NCBI RefSeq assembly: GCF_014649955.1 | Contig: NZ_BMUA01000020.1 | Location: 62,001-126,000, forward strand | Length of the DNA stretch: 64,000 bases | Direction of reading: 5' to 3' | Origin: Streptomyces violascens | Lineage (GTDB): Bacteria > Actinomycetota > Actinomycetes > Streptomycetales > Streptomycetaceae | Shown here: positions 43,506 to 51,592 of the stretch, piece by piece | Position numbering within the stretch: the stretch's first letter is position 1 | Layout: each line of letters starts with the position of its first letter | The notes under the pieces: generated by a model | The model's database searches: none | The model's input: the letters and a program-made list of their open reading frames with translations, nothing else | Told to the model about the DNA's origin: nothing | Program-made: the position numbers and the translations under genes

Positions 43506-44287
43506 CAGCGCAGAACTCAGCCCGCCGTGCGCTGGTCGTCGGTGGTTCCACCGGTATCGGCCGCGGGGTCGCGGACGCATGGGCCCAGGCAGGACTCGAC
43601 GTCACCGTGCTCAGCAGGTCCGCTCCCGCGGGCGCCGGCGCCGGCCTTCTCCGATGGGTGGCCACGGATCTCACCGACACGGCCCAGATCACGGAGAACC
43701 TGGCGCGTGCCACGGGCACCCCGCTCCACGCCGTGTGCTACTCGGCGGTCCACTACGGCGATCGACGGACCCTGTTCAGGGACTGCAGCGAGGCGGAGTG
43801 GCGCCGCCAGGTGGAGGTCAATCTGCACGGCCTCTGGCTGACGCTCTCCCGGACGTTGCCTGTCCTCCGGCGTCCCGGCGATCCCGGCGTCTTCCTCGGC
43901 ATCTCCTCCGAGGTCGTCTACAACGCCGGACCGGGGCGATCCGGATACGCCGCCTCGAAGGCGGCTGCCTCGGCTCTGCTCGACTCGATCGCGCAGGAGG
44001 AGAGCGCCGAAGCACCGGATGCCGAGGCCGTGCGCATCACGCAAGCCCTCCCCGCCGGCATGGTCGACACCCCTGGGATCCGGCGCCGCCGCCCCGACGG
44101 ATTCGACTACAGCGCCTACATGACGCCCGCGAGTTTCGCCCCGCTGGCCCGGGAACTGGCAGCGACGTCCGGTGCAGGTCTGCACGGTGCGCAGCTCGTG
44201 GTCGACGGCGACGGTATCTGGTTCCCGGTGGGCGAGCAGCTGCCCGTCTCGCAGAGCCGCACGCTGTCGGCGGAGCCGGTGTCGTGA
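43502..44287 (+). CDS. Short-chain dehydrogenase/reductase, AcbN-like position
   Basis: 261 residues, ATGA overlap with the MDR gene. Classical SDR: cofactor motif VVGGSTGIGRG, the Ser-Tyr-Lys set in ISSEVVYNAGPGRSGYAASKAA (Ser, Tyr and Lys all present, reported here in parts), and the substrate loop ALPAGMVDTPG. Arg after the first strand (LSRSAP) favours NADP. The usual NAG is CYSAV, a modest change. The position corresponds to AcbN. It should act on a keto-cyclitol made by the operon. Confidence 0.75.
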   Translation: MTAQNSARRALVVGGSTGIGRGVADAWAQAGLDVTVLSRSAPAGAGAGLLRWVATDLTDTAQITENLARATGTPLHAVCYSAVHYGDRRTLFRDCSEAEWRRQVEVNLHGLWLTLSRTLPVLRRPGDPGVFLGISSEVVYNAGPGRSGYAASKAAASALLDSIAQEESAEAPDAEAVRITQALPAGMVDTPGIRRRRPDGFDYSAYMTPASFAPLARELAATSGAGLHGAQLVVDGDGIWFPVGEQLPVSQSRTLSAEPVS

Positions 44288-45111
44288 CGCGGGTACCCCT
44301 CGTAGGACTCGTCGACTGGCGACTGCCCGGGGACCACTTCGACGCCGTCGAGCTCGTGCACGACATGGGCGTCGAGGGTCTTCAACTCGACCTCGGCGGT
44401 CCGGGCAGAGGCCCGTGGCTGGATGCCCCTGGCACGGTGGACCGCCTTCGGGACGACTGCTTCCGACGGGGAGTGAGGCCGCTCGCCGTCGCAGGCAACA
44501 CGCTCAACGACATCGGTCTCCTTGTGCCGCCCGGTGGCCAGGAGGCGGTGAACGTCCGCCGCGTCCTGCTTCGGGTTCTCGAAACGGCGCAAGCCCTGGG
44601 TGCACCGCTGGCGTTCGTCCCCAGCTTCCGTCGCAGCGAGATCAACGACGTCCACGACCTGCGGCGGACCGCCGCCGTGCTCTCCTGGGCCGCACGAGAG
44701 GCAGCAGCACGCGGACTGCTCCTGGCCAACGAGAACGCCCTGGCCGCCCCCGACTCGCGAGCACTGGTGGAGGCGGTGGCGGAACCGAACTTCCGGCTGC
44801 TGCTGGACACCTACAACCCTCGCGCGTACGGAGTCGATGTGGCGACCCTGATCGAGGCGACCCATGAATGGATCGCCCCTCAGGTACACCTCAAGGACGG
44901 CAGGGACGGGGTGGTTTCCCAGGAGCTGCTCGGTGACGGGGACGGTCAGGTGTGGGAGGCGCTCACCGCGCTTGAGAAAGCGGAAGTCACATGTGATGCC
45001 CTGGTCCTTGAGAACGATTACCGCGACGGCGGAATTCAGCGCCTCGCTGTCGATGTCAGACGAACCCGCGACCGCACCGCTCGCGCGGACACGTCGGCCG
45101 CACTCGCTTAG
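44284..45111 (+). CDS. Sugar-phosphate isomerase/epimerase-like TIM-barrel protein, AcbO-like role
   Basis: 275 residues, GTG at 44284 overlapping the SDR stop. The AP-endonuclease-2/xylose-isomerase-like fold carries metal ligands in the expected order: Glu in LLLANENALA, Asp in LLLDTYNPRAYG, His in PQVHLKDGRDG, Glu in LVLENDYRDGG. In acarbose biosynthesis a 2-epimerase (AcbO) acts on the cyclitol 7-phosphate after the kinase. This gene fills that slot here; whether it is homologous to AcbO itself I cannot test. The gap to the next gene is only 8 bp. Confidence 0.75.
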   Translation: MTRVPLVGLVDWRLPGDHFDAVELVHDMGVEGLQLDLGGPGRGPWLDAPGTVDRLRDDCFRRGVRPLAVAGNTLNDIGLLVPPGGQEAVNVRRVLLRVLETAQALGAPLAFVPSFRRSEINDVHDLRRTAAVLSWAAREAAARGLLLANENALAAPDSRALVEAVAEPNFRLLLDTYNPRAYGVDVATLIEATHEWIAPQVHLKDGRDGVVSQELLGDGDGQVWEALTALEKAEVTCDALVLENDYRDGGIQRLAVDVRRTRDRTARADTSAALA

Positions 45112-45119
45112 GAGTTACG

Positions 45120-46208
45120 TTGCTGAACCTCCCGTCCGAGTACAGGACAACCACGCTCAAGGACGGCACAGTGAGCCTTGATACCCGCGCCTTTCCACAT
45201 GAGGCGCTGGGCGAGCAAACTGTCGTGATCAGGCCCGATTACATAGGAATCTGCCGGGCGGACACCAAAGAGATCTACGGATCTCGCGATGTCCCGGAGG
45301 ACCGGGGTCCGCTATTCGGTCATGAACTTGTCGGCACTGTTTCCTCCGCTGGGGCGGCTACGGGGTTTCGCGAGGGCGAGACCGTGACCTTCAATCCGAA
45401 CATCACGCCGACGCGTACCACTGGATTCGCTGAGTACATCTTTGTGCACGGCACGGCAGAACAGCTGGAGCAAGCCGTCGTGCGTGTTCCAGAGGCTGGA
45501 ATCCGGAGCAACATCTGGATGCCGGAGCCGTTCTCCTGCATCGTTCATGCGCTGAAGAAGCTGCTCGAACTGGCTGATCTCGACTCGCTCCGCGGGAAGC
45601 GGGTGGCAGTCATCGGCGCCGGATGCGCCGGCCTCATGTTCGCCATGTATGCCCGGCATCTGGGCGCGGACATGACCGTGTTCAACCGCAACGAAGACCG
45701 GCGGTCCTTCGCACGCGAGCAGGGAATCCTCGCCGAAACGGAAATCTACGCGCTCGCGGACGTCGAGGAATTCCGCGACGGTTTCGATGTCGTCATCATC
45801 GCTCCCACCATTGTCAGTACGGACATCCTCAAAACGTCGGCAGCGATAGCGGCCGATGGCGGAATTCTCTTCGTATACGGCGGTACGCGCGCGGGAGACA
45901 CCTTCCCCCCCAGCAAGGCTGATATCGACACGATTCGCAGGCAGGAACTCAGCGAGTCCGTGACGCACCTGGGAAAGCAACTCGACATTTCAGGCGCCTA
46001 TGGGTGTTATAGGGAAGACTACGAGGAGGGGTTCAGGCTGCGCGCAGAATATCCGGAAGCGTTCCCTCTCCAGAAACTCACCTCTCGGTTGATCAGTCTC
46101 GAAGATTTCCCCGAGCTCGTCACGGACATCGCCGCGGGAAAGAAGGACCTGCCCGGAAAGGTGTTGATCGAGATGCCCTCCGCGAAGCGATACATAAGTA
46201 AGGCATGA
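45120..46208 (+). CDS. Second MDR-family dehydrogenase
   Basis: 362 residues, TTG at 45120 with AGGAG 7-8 bases upstream. The catalytic zinc residues appear as IGICRADTKEIYG, GHELVG and PEPFSCIVHA; Rossmann motif VIGAGCAGLMFAMYA. The gene is slightly less GC-rich and uses more A/T-ending codons than its neighbours (for example the tract 45720-45850), hinting at later recruitment. It resembles dehydrogenases of aminocyclitol clusters in general layout. It ends the six-gene operon. Its substrate is unknown. Confidence 0.75.
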   Translation: MLNLPSEYRTTTLKDGTVSLDTRAFPHEALGEQTVVIRPDYIGICRADTKEIYGSRDVPEDRGPLFGHELVGTVSSAGAATGFREGETVTFNPNITPTRTTGFAEYIFVHGTAEQLEQAVVRVPEAGIRSNIWMPEPFSCIVHALKKLLELADLDSLRGKRVAVIGAGCAGLMFAMYARHLGADMTVFNRNEDRRSFAREQGILAETEIYALADVEEFRDGFDVVIIAPTIVSTDILKTSAAIAADGGILFVYGGTRAGDTFPPSKADIDTIRRQELSESVTHLGKQLDISGAYGCYREDYEEGFRLRAEYPEAFPLQKLTSRLISLEDFPELVTDIAAGKKDLPGKVLIEMPSAKRYISKA

Positions 46209-46467
46209 GGAGAAGGCCACGGCATCCGCAGTGCGATTTCTTTCCACTCCGGCAGAAGCTCCTCGTCGGTCGAGCGCGGAACAGCGAGGGCGGGGAGCTA
46301 CCGGAGTGATCACGGCTTGCCCATGCACACGCTTGGCGGCCCTCGTCGACGGCTGTCGGCGCAGGAAGTAGCCCTGTGCCACGCCGCTGCCGTCGGCCAG
46401 GGCCGCCGTCCGGAACGTGTGGGAGGGCGCCTTCGCCAAACTGGCTCCAGATACCTGGGCTGTCGCG

Positions 46468-46685
46468 TGAACCTGTCCGACCGGCACCAACGCCTGTTGG
46501 CCGATGTACTCGCCGTAGGGCTCCTACCCGCTCGCAGTCACTGGTGGCCATACGGTCCAAGCGCACAGCTTGATCAACCGGCTCAGCCAGGACCTCGACG
46601 TCGCGACCGCGAACCCGGACTCCATAGAAAGCATCGTCGCCATTGTCCGAAGAGGGCCCCCTCGCCACCTGGTTTGCCGAGCATG
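46468..46685 (+). pseudogene. N-terminal remnant of an AbiEii-like nucleotidyltransferase
   Basis: Two frames give DRHQRLLADVLAVG and, after a shift near 46525, YPLAVTGGHTVQAHSLINRL then SQDLDVATANPDSIESIVAIV. The GG-x-AxxxH ... Q-D-(L/V)-D motif is that of AbiEii/AbiGii-family nucleotidyltransferases. The remainder of the gene is missing. It is a decayed toxin-type gene at the edge of the small-molecule locus. Confidence 0.55.
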
Positions 46686-46931
46686 AGATCTGACCCCGGG
46701 CAGGAGGCATCGTGAGCGAATTCGGCACGTCGCCGGACGAAGGCCGTGACAAGCGGCTGGCTGGCTCTGGCCTCGATCATTCATGAGAGTCCATCAGGTC
46801 CCTTTGCGGTGGGTGTCGGTCGGGATTTTCGGCGTCTGGGTAGGTTGAGTGCCCGGCTGTCGCGTCGGGTGGGCGCCGGGTTCCACGGCTCCGGTGGGCT
46901 GGTGACGCTCGCAGGGATGGGAAAGTGCTGG

Positions 46932-47945
46932 TCAGCCGGGGTTCGGGAGGGCGTGGAGCCGGTTTAGGGCGTCGGTGATCACGTCGGTCCAGGGCCAGTG
47001 CTTGGCAAGGCGGAGGTATCGGCGGCGGCCGGTGGTGACGAGCTGGGCAGCAGTGGAGAACAACCGGAGCCGCAGGCGGCGGCGTTCCCGCAGGAGGGGC
47101 TTGCCGGTCAGGGCGAGCATCAGCATCCAGGTCGGCAGGTCGAGGGCGATCTGCACGCTCTCCAGCCAGATCTGGTTCTGCGCGGCGTCGCGGAGGGGGA
47201 GGCTGCGCAGGCCGGTGGCGCGGGCGGCGCGGATGCGGTCTCGGCCCGGGCTCGCTGCCGGTGGCGCAGTTCGAGAGCGGCGATCGCCCGGCCAGCCGTG
47301 TTGGTGGCGAAGCAGGTCAGCCGCATGCCGTCGGCATCGGTGAAGCGCAACTCGGCGCCGGGGTGCGGGCGTTCCTTGCGCACGATCAGCCGCAGCTCCT
47401 TCGGCCAGCCGGCCAGGCAGTCGCCGGCGAGTTCGGCGACCCAGGCGCCGTCGCGGATGTCGCCGTCGGGCTCGACAGCCGGCGTCCAGGCCGGGGCCGG
47501 TACCTTCAGGACGGCCTGGTGGATGGCGTCGGTGATGGTCATCCCGACCGAGTACGACAGCCACCGCCCGCGCCGGGTGAGCCAGGCGACGAACTCGTGG
47601 GTGCCGCCGCCGGAGTCGGTGCGGATCAGCGTCTGGCGTCGCCGCCGGAGCCTTTCGGCAGCTGGGCCATGGCCAGCCTGGTCTGTGGGCCTCGCCGTGG
47701 TCAGCGGCGGTGTTGGAGCCCGCGCTGCCGGGCCGCAGCAGGCCCACGACCGGCTCGTCGCATCCGCTGCGGCCGTGGTTGTCGCCGAACCCCATCACCG
47801 GGTGGTGCCCGAATGTCTTCTTCCAGGTCGCGGTGGCGTCCTGGTTCTCGGAGTGCGCGATGACAGGTATCGCCGTCGATGTCCACGATCACCTGCCTGC
47901 CCTCGTCCGGCGCCCTCTCGTCCGCCAACGTCCAGACCAGCTCAG
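46932..47945 (-). pseudogene. IS1380-family transposase, truncated and frameshifted
   Basis: - strand pieces in order: VIVDIDGD, then RPGSAGSNTAADH, WTPAVEPDGDIRDGAWVAEL, WPKELRLIVRKERPHPGAEL and FTDADGMRLTCFATNTAGRA. They end QNQIWLESVQIALDLPTW, LAKHWPWTDVITDALNRL and HALPNPG. These are the IS1380 DDE-transposase motifs, including the DGAWVAEL and C-terminal W-P-W blocks. At least three frameshifts occur and about 130 N-terminal residues are gone, the break coinciding with the truncated hypothetical gene at 47945. A second, shorter IS1380 relic is at 28438. Confidence 0.8.
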
Positions 47946-48620
47946 CGTCTGTAGGTCCTGAAAGAGTTCGTCCACCAACACGTGCATCCCGTACACCAAG
48001 GCGCCGGCCGCGAGCTTGGCGTCCTCCGGCAAGGCACCGAAGTCCAGCTCGCCCCCTTCTTCGTCTTCATCCTCGTCATCGATCACACCGAACATGACAG
48101 GCGGAAAGGAGCGGAGCTCAGCCGCCATGGCCAGCAATCGGTCGCGTGTGGCCGCAGCAGCTGCTGCCGCGTCATATTCGTCCCCGCGCCACTCCCGGCT
48201 GCAGCCTGCGCGGCATGGCGGGCCTTGCGAGAGGCCGGATCATCGGGCGGAGCGTCCGGGCCGTCAGCGGCGGCGAGGCTCTCCTGGGCTAGGTCGGGGT
48301 GGAGCTGGACCTCGCACCGATCGACCGTCCACTCGGCCAGCAGGTCGGAGCGCTCCAGCAACTCTCCCACCACCGAACGGACCGCCTCCTCGGCGAACTC
48401 CAGCGCCGGAGCGTCCACGAAGATCTTGAGTAGCGCTCCGCCCGGATAGACGGCCACGATCGTCTCGTGAAGGTCGACCTCCATCCCGTCCGGGCCTTCG
48501 ATGCCCTCCACCGAGTCGAGCCCGGATTCGAGGATCGCCACCCCGCCTGCGCGTTGCAGGAGGTCCATCTCCGGAGCACCCGCCGGAATGCGGGTTTCCA
48601 GCTCACCGCATATGTCACGA
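47945..48620 (-). pseudogene. Frameshifted hypothetical gene, paralog of 16339-16883
   Basis: One frame encodes RDICGELETRIPAGAPEMD, SVEGIEGPDGMEVD, VAVYPGGALLKIFVDAPALE, ELLERSDLLAEWTVDRCEVQ and LAAADGPDAPPDDP. After a shift near 48180 the next gives MAAELRSFPPVMFGVIDDED and an acidic stretch, then PEDAKLAAGALVYGMHVLVD. It runs into the IS1380 remnant at 47945, so the insertion probably removed its end. It is close in sequence to 16339-16883 but has a different frameshift. The right att repeat lies 0.3 kb upstream of its start. Confidence 0.65.
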
Positions 48621-48905
48621 CGGCCAGCGTGGCAGGCCAGGACCATGCCGCGGGGGAAAACGGCCCATTCCCAAGTGCCCTTGCTCCCGCAACCTGGCTC
48701 TCTCGTCACATGAGCGCGCGCAACCGACGGATCGGATCCGAGCAGCTCTCGCACCTCAACAAGCCGCCTCGGCCGCCGTGTGCCCCAACCGTGCCCTCCA
48801 GACCGGAAATCCCCGGTCAACAACGGTGCGATCCGATCCGCGCCAGGAGCCATCTGAGCCCCTGTTTTCGCAGGTCAGGCAGCACACCAGCCCCTCAGAA
48901 CCCGT

Positions 48906-48952
48906 TGATTCCCAAGCTTAGAGCGCGGGTTCGATTCCCGTCACTCGCTCCA
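48906..48952 (+). repeat. tRNA-Gly(CCC) 3' end, copy 2 of a 47-bp direct repeat
   Basis: Identical to 29117-29163. The 5' half is absent. It is followed by a typical tRNA terminator, which marks it as the likely chromosomal right junction of the integrated DNA. Confidence 0.85.
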
Positions 48953-48957
48953 GAGCC

Positions 48958-48987
48958 AAGGCCCAGGTCATCGACCCGGGCCTTTTT
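48958..48987. terminator. tRNA-type terminator after repeat copy 2
   Basis: AAGGCCCAGGTC pairs with GACCCGGGCCTT (one mismatch) around ATC, followed by T's. Confidence 0.8.
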
Positions 48988-49193
48988 GCTGTGCGGTATC
49001 GCTCAGTTGTCGCGTGATGTGGCGTTCATACGTCATGGCACCCGGCCCGCTCCCACCTCGTGCGATGTGCGGGCATGGTCGGGGCTGCGCCTCGCCGCGC
49101 CCGCCGCGCCGACCGCCACCTCCGCCCCCTGCGCCTCGTCGCCCCCATCACACCCCGGGTCTTCGCCGGTCCGACCACGCCGGGTCCGGGACG

Positions 49194-49649
49194 TCACCGG
49201 GGGCGGCAGCACTCCTGTGCCACCGAGACGAAGGACAGCTTCGCCCGGTTCAGTTCGTCCGGCCGCTCATGGCGTCGCAGACAGTCGACGAGATGCTGCG
49301 CCGCCGCGGCGGCTTCCGGCGGGCCCTCCAGGAGCATCAAGCCCAACGCGCGTTGCAACGCGACGTCGCCGTCGGCCTGGCCCCGCCCGTTCCGCTCGGT
49401 GAGGATCCCGGTCTCCGCGGCTCCGAGGAACTCCGCGTACGTCTGACGGCGCTGGGCGAACTCGCGGTGGCCGGCCTCGGCGTGGAGCGTCATGCGAACC
49501 GATTCGAGCAGTGCCTCCGCCTGGCGGTCCGCGGCGTGCCCCGCCGCGGTGGCCTGCCGGATGCCGGCGCTGCGGCCGAACCAGCCGGTGACGACGCTGC
49601 CCACGATCGCCGACCCCGCCGCGATCAACGCGATCCCCCAGTCACTCAT
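49194..49649 (-). CDS. Hypothetical protein with N-terminal membrane anchor
   Basis: 151 residues from ATG 49649; the frame is open to 49685. One N-terminal membrane segment (WGIALIAAGSAIVGSVVTGW) is followed by a cytosolic, helical, Ala/Glu-rich tail (RQATAAGHAADRQAEALLES, QRRQTYAEFLGAAE). This anchor-plus-coiled-coil layout is frequent in small Streptomyces proteins of unknown function. It is divergent from the repeat-bearing gene at 49754, with about 100 bp between them. Confidence 0.6.
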   Translation of the reverse strand: MSDWGIALIAAGSAIVGSVVTGWFGRSAGIRQATAAGHAADRQAEALLESVRMTLHAEAGHREFAQRRQTYAEFLGAAETGILTERNGRGQADGDVALQRALGLMLLEGPPEAAAAAQHLVDCLRRHERPDELNRAKLSFVSVAQECCRPR

Positions 49650-49753
49650 GCCGCCATCCTCGCCATCGGCCAAGGCGTCCCGCATTCCCTTGCCGAATGT
49701 GCGGCGCGAATCACTCCCGGCGCCTCGCCAACCGCGCGCGATAAGATCGGATC

Positions 49754-51592
49754 ATGTCGCCCGACGACGCGAACGAAACCGCCCTGACCTGCGGAAACAG
49801 CCATCTCCACCCTCCAGTTGTCGGTAGACTGAACACTTCGGGACGACGGACGACGGACGACGGACGACGGACGACGGACGACGGACGACGGACGACGGAC
49901 GACGGACGACGGACGACGGACGACGGACGACGGACGACGGACGACCGGCGAACCGTTCTCTTCGCTGCCCGGTCGGCCGTGGCCCTGTACCGCCTGCTCG
50001 ACGTTCTTCCCATATTTTCCGGTGACCACAGGATCACTCGCCTGTTCACCCTGGTCCCTGGTTCCGAGTTCGGAGCCGACGCCCTCTCCGCGATCGACGC
50101 CCTCGGGGGCCGGACGGTCCCATGGAGCGAGGCCGGCGGTCGCGAGTACGACCTGGTCGTCGCCGCGAGCCCGAAAGGCGACCTGAGCCTGCTGCGCGGG
50201 CCGCAGATCCTCCTGCCGCACGGCGCGGGGTTCAACAAGTCGATTCCCGGCGAGGGTTCGGCCGACTCGGCGTCCGGCCTCGACCCGGCGTATCTGCGAC
50301 GGAGCCACGGTCACGCCCCGATAGCACTGCACGCCCTGGCCCATCCCGAGCAGGTCTCCCGGCTGGCCGCCACGGACCCGCGGGCCGCCCGGCGCGCGAA
50401 GGTGGTCGGCGATCCCACCCTGGAGCGCTTCCTCGCCTCGGCGTCCCTGCGCGACCGCTATCGGGCCGCATTGGGCACCGGGGGCCGCGAGCTGCTGGCC
50501 CTGGTCTCCACATGGGGTCCCGAGTCCCTCATCCGGCAGCACCCCGGGCTCCCCGCTCGGCTCGCCGCCCAACTCCCTTACGATCAGTATCAGTTGGCAC
50601 TCCTGGTCCACCCCAACGAACGCAGCCTGCTCGGTGCGTACGACTTGGCCGAGCGCCTGGCGCCGGCCCTCGATGCGGGAATGCTCCTGCCGGATCCGCA
50701 CGAGGAATGGGCCTCCGTGCTGATCGCCGCCGATGCCCTGGTCACCGATCACGGATCCGCGGCGCTGTACTACTGCGCCGCCCAGGACCGCCCCGTCGTG
50801 AGCGTCCATCGGGCCGGGGGCGAGCTGATCCCCGGCAGCCCCATGGACGTACTCCTGTGCGGTGTACCGCAGTTGGGGCGCGCCGAGGACATCGTCGACG
50901 CGCTGCGGGCGTATCGGCCGGGCTCCGGGCAGGCGGCCGCTCGGATGGCGTTCGCGCGCCGCGGTGAGGCCGCCGGCCTCCTGCGCACCGAGGCCTATGC
51001 CCTGCTCGGTCTCACGCCTCCGGCGCACCGCGTCGCGCCCCGGCTCCTGCCCTCGCCCGGGCCCGCGCCGCGTGTCCCCGCGGCATTCGACGTGCGGGTG
51101 GAGAACACGGCAGCGGGGGTCCGGATCAGTCGGCATCCCGCAGGCGCCGGGCCGCCCGGTCATCACCTGGCGGTGGAACACGGCGCCGCCGACGAACGGT
51201 TCGCTCGTTCCGCGGGCCTGTTGTACCGCCGTCCACTCCCGGAATCCGCCGCTCCCCTGGACGCGGCCTGGACCGCCGGCGGGTGGACGCGGCACGCCCT
51301 GTCCGCCTACCCGGGCTGCCGTTCGGCCGCAGTGCTGCTTCCGTACGATCGATGCCTGCTCAGAGTCCGTGGTCATGAGCGGACGTACGCCGTCGAGGCC
51401 GAACCGCGGTCCGAGGACGGCCGGATCGTACGGATCGACCCGGCCGTCACGCTGTCGGCCGTGCACGCCCGGCTGCTCTCCCCTCACCCCCTCGGGGCCG
51501 GCCCGACCCGCATGGCCTGCCTCGTCGGCGAGCGGGCCTTCCACGTCACCCTCCGTCCGGCCACGGACGCCGAGGAGCAACGGGTGATCTAG
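49754..51592 (+). CDS. Glycerophosphotransferase-like protein with 7-bp repeat tract at its 5' end
   Basis: 612 residues from ATG 49754. From about residue 68 (RRTVLFAARSAVALYRLLDV, FTLVPGSEFG) to residue 420 it resembles CDP-glycerol glycerophosphotransferase-like GT-B proteins common in Streptomyces; ALVTDHGSAALYYCAAQDRP is the donor-site-like motif. Residues 30-64 are a perfect RTTDDGR heptapeptide series, encoded by 15 copies of a 7-bp unit. Because 7 is not a multiple of 3, gain or loss of one unit would shift the frame of everything downstream. The natural N-terminus may lie just after the repeats. It converges on the NB-ARC gene with a 4-bp overlap. Confidence 0.65.
   Translation: MSPDDANETALTCGNSHLHPPVVGRLNTSGRRTTDDGRRTTDDGRRTTDDGRRTTDDGRRTTDDRRTVLFAARSAVALYRLLDVLPIFSGDHRITRLFTLVPGSEFGADALSAIDALGGRTVPWSEAGGREYDLVVAASPKGDLSLLRGPQILLPHGAGFNKSIPGEGSADSASGLDPAYLRRSHGHAPIALHALAHPEQVSRLAATDPRAARRAKVVGDPTLERFLASASLRDRYRAALGTGGRELLALVSTWGPESLIRQHPGLPARLAAQLPYDQYQLALLVHPNERSLLGAYDLAERLAPALDAGMLLPDPHEEWASVLIAADALVTDHGSAALYYCAAQDRPVVSVHRAGGELIPGSPMDVLLCGVPQLGRAEDIVDALRAYRPGSGQAAARMAFARRGEAAGLLRTEAYALLGLTPPAHRVAPRLLPSPGPAPRVPAAFDVRVENTAAGVRISRHPAGAGPPGHHLAVEHGAADERFARSAGLLYRRPLPESAAPLDAAWTAGGWTRHALSAYPGCRSAAVLLPYDRCLLRVRGHERTYAVEAEPRSEDGRIVRIDPAVTLSAVHARLLSPHPLGAGPTRMACLVGERAFHVTLRPATDAEEQRVI
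49841..49945. repeat. Fifteen perfect tandem copies of the heptamer GGACGAC
   Basis: 105 bp with exact 7-bp periodicity, inside the 5' coding part of the 49754 gene. Perfect identity of all copies implies recent expansion or ongoing slippage. Confidence 0.95.

Larger units (their letters stand above)
29117..48952. mobile_element. Putative integrated element between tRNA-Gly direct repeats
   Basis: A 19.8-kb segment bounded by identical 47-bp tRNA-Gly(CCC) 3'-end copies. It begins with a decayed DnaC-like ATPase gene, ends with transposase and hypothetical-gene debris, and carries a self-contained small-molecule locus (30.3-46.2 kb). No intact integrase, relaxase or conjugation gene is present, so it would be a decayed or cargo-only element. 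The tRNA terminator following the right copy supports that end as the chromosomal junction. Confidence 0.6.
48621..49193. other. Gene-free stretch holding the right tRNA-Gly repeat
   Basis: About 570 bp with no supported ORF. It contains the tRNA-Gly repeat (48906-48952) and its terminator (48958-48987); nothing else is recognised. Confidence 0.6.

Noticed and set aside
49841..49945. CRISPR array
   Set aside because: The units are 7 bp, abut each other and have no spacers; there are no cas genes.
49646..51580. A 644-residue - strand frame across the heptamer repeats
   Set aside because: It is antisense to the glycerophosphotransferase-like gene; the VVRRPSS repeats are just the complement of the heptamer tract.
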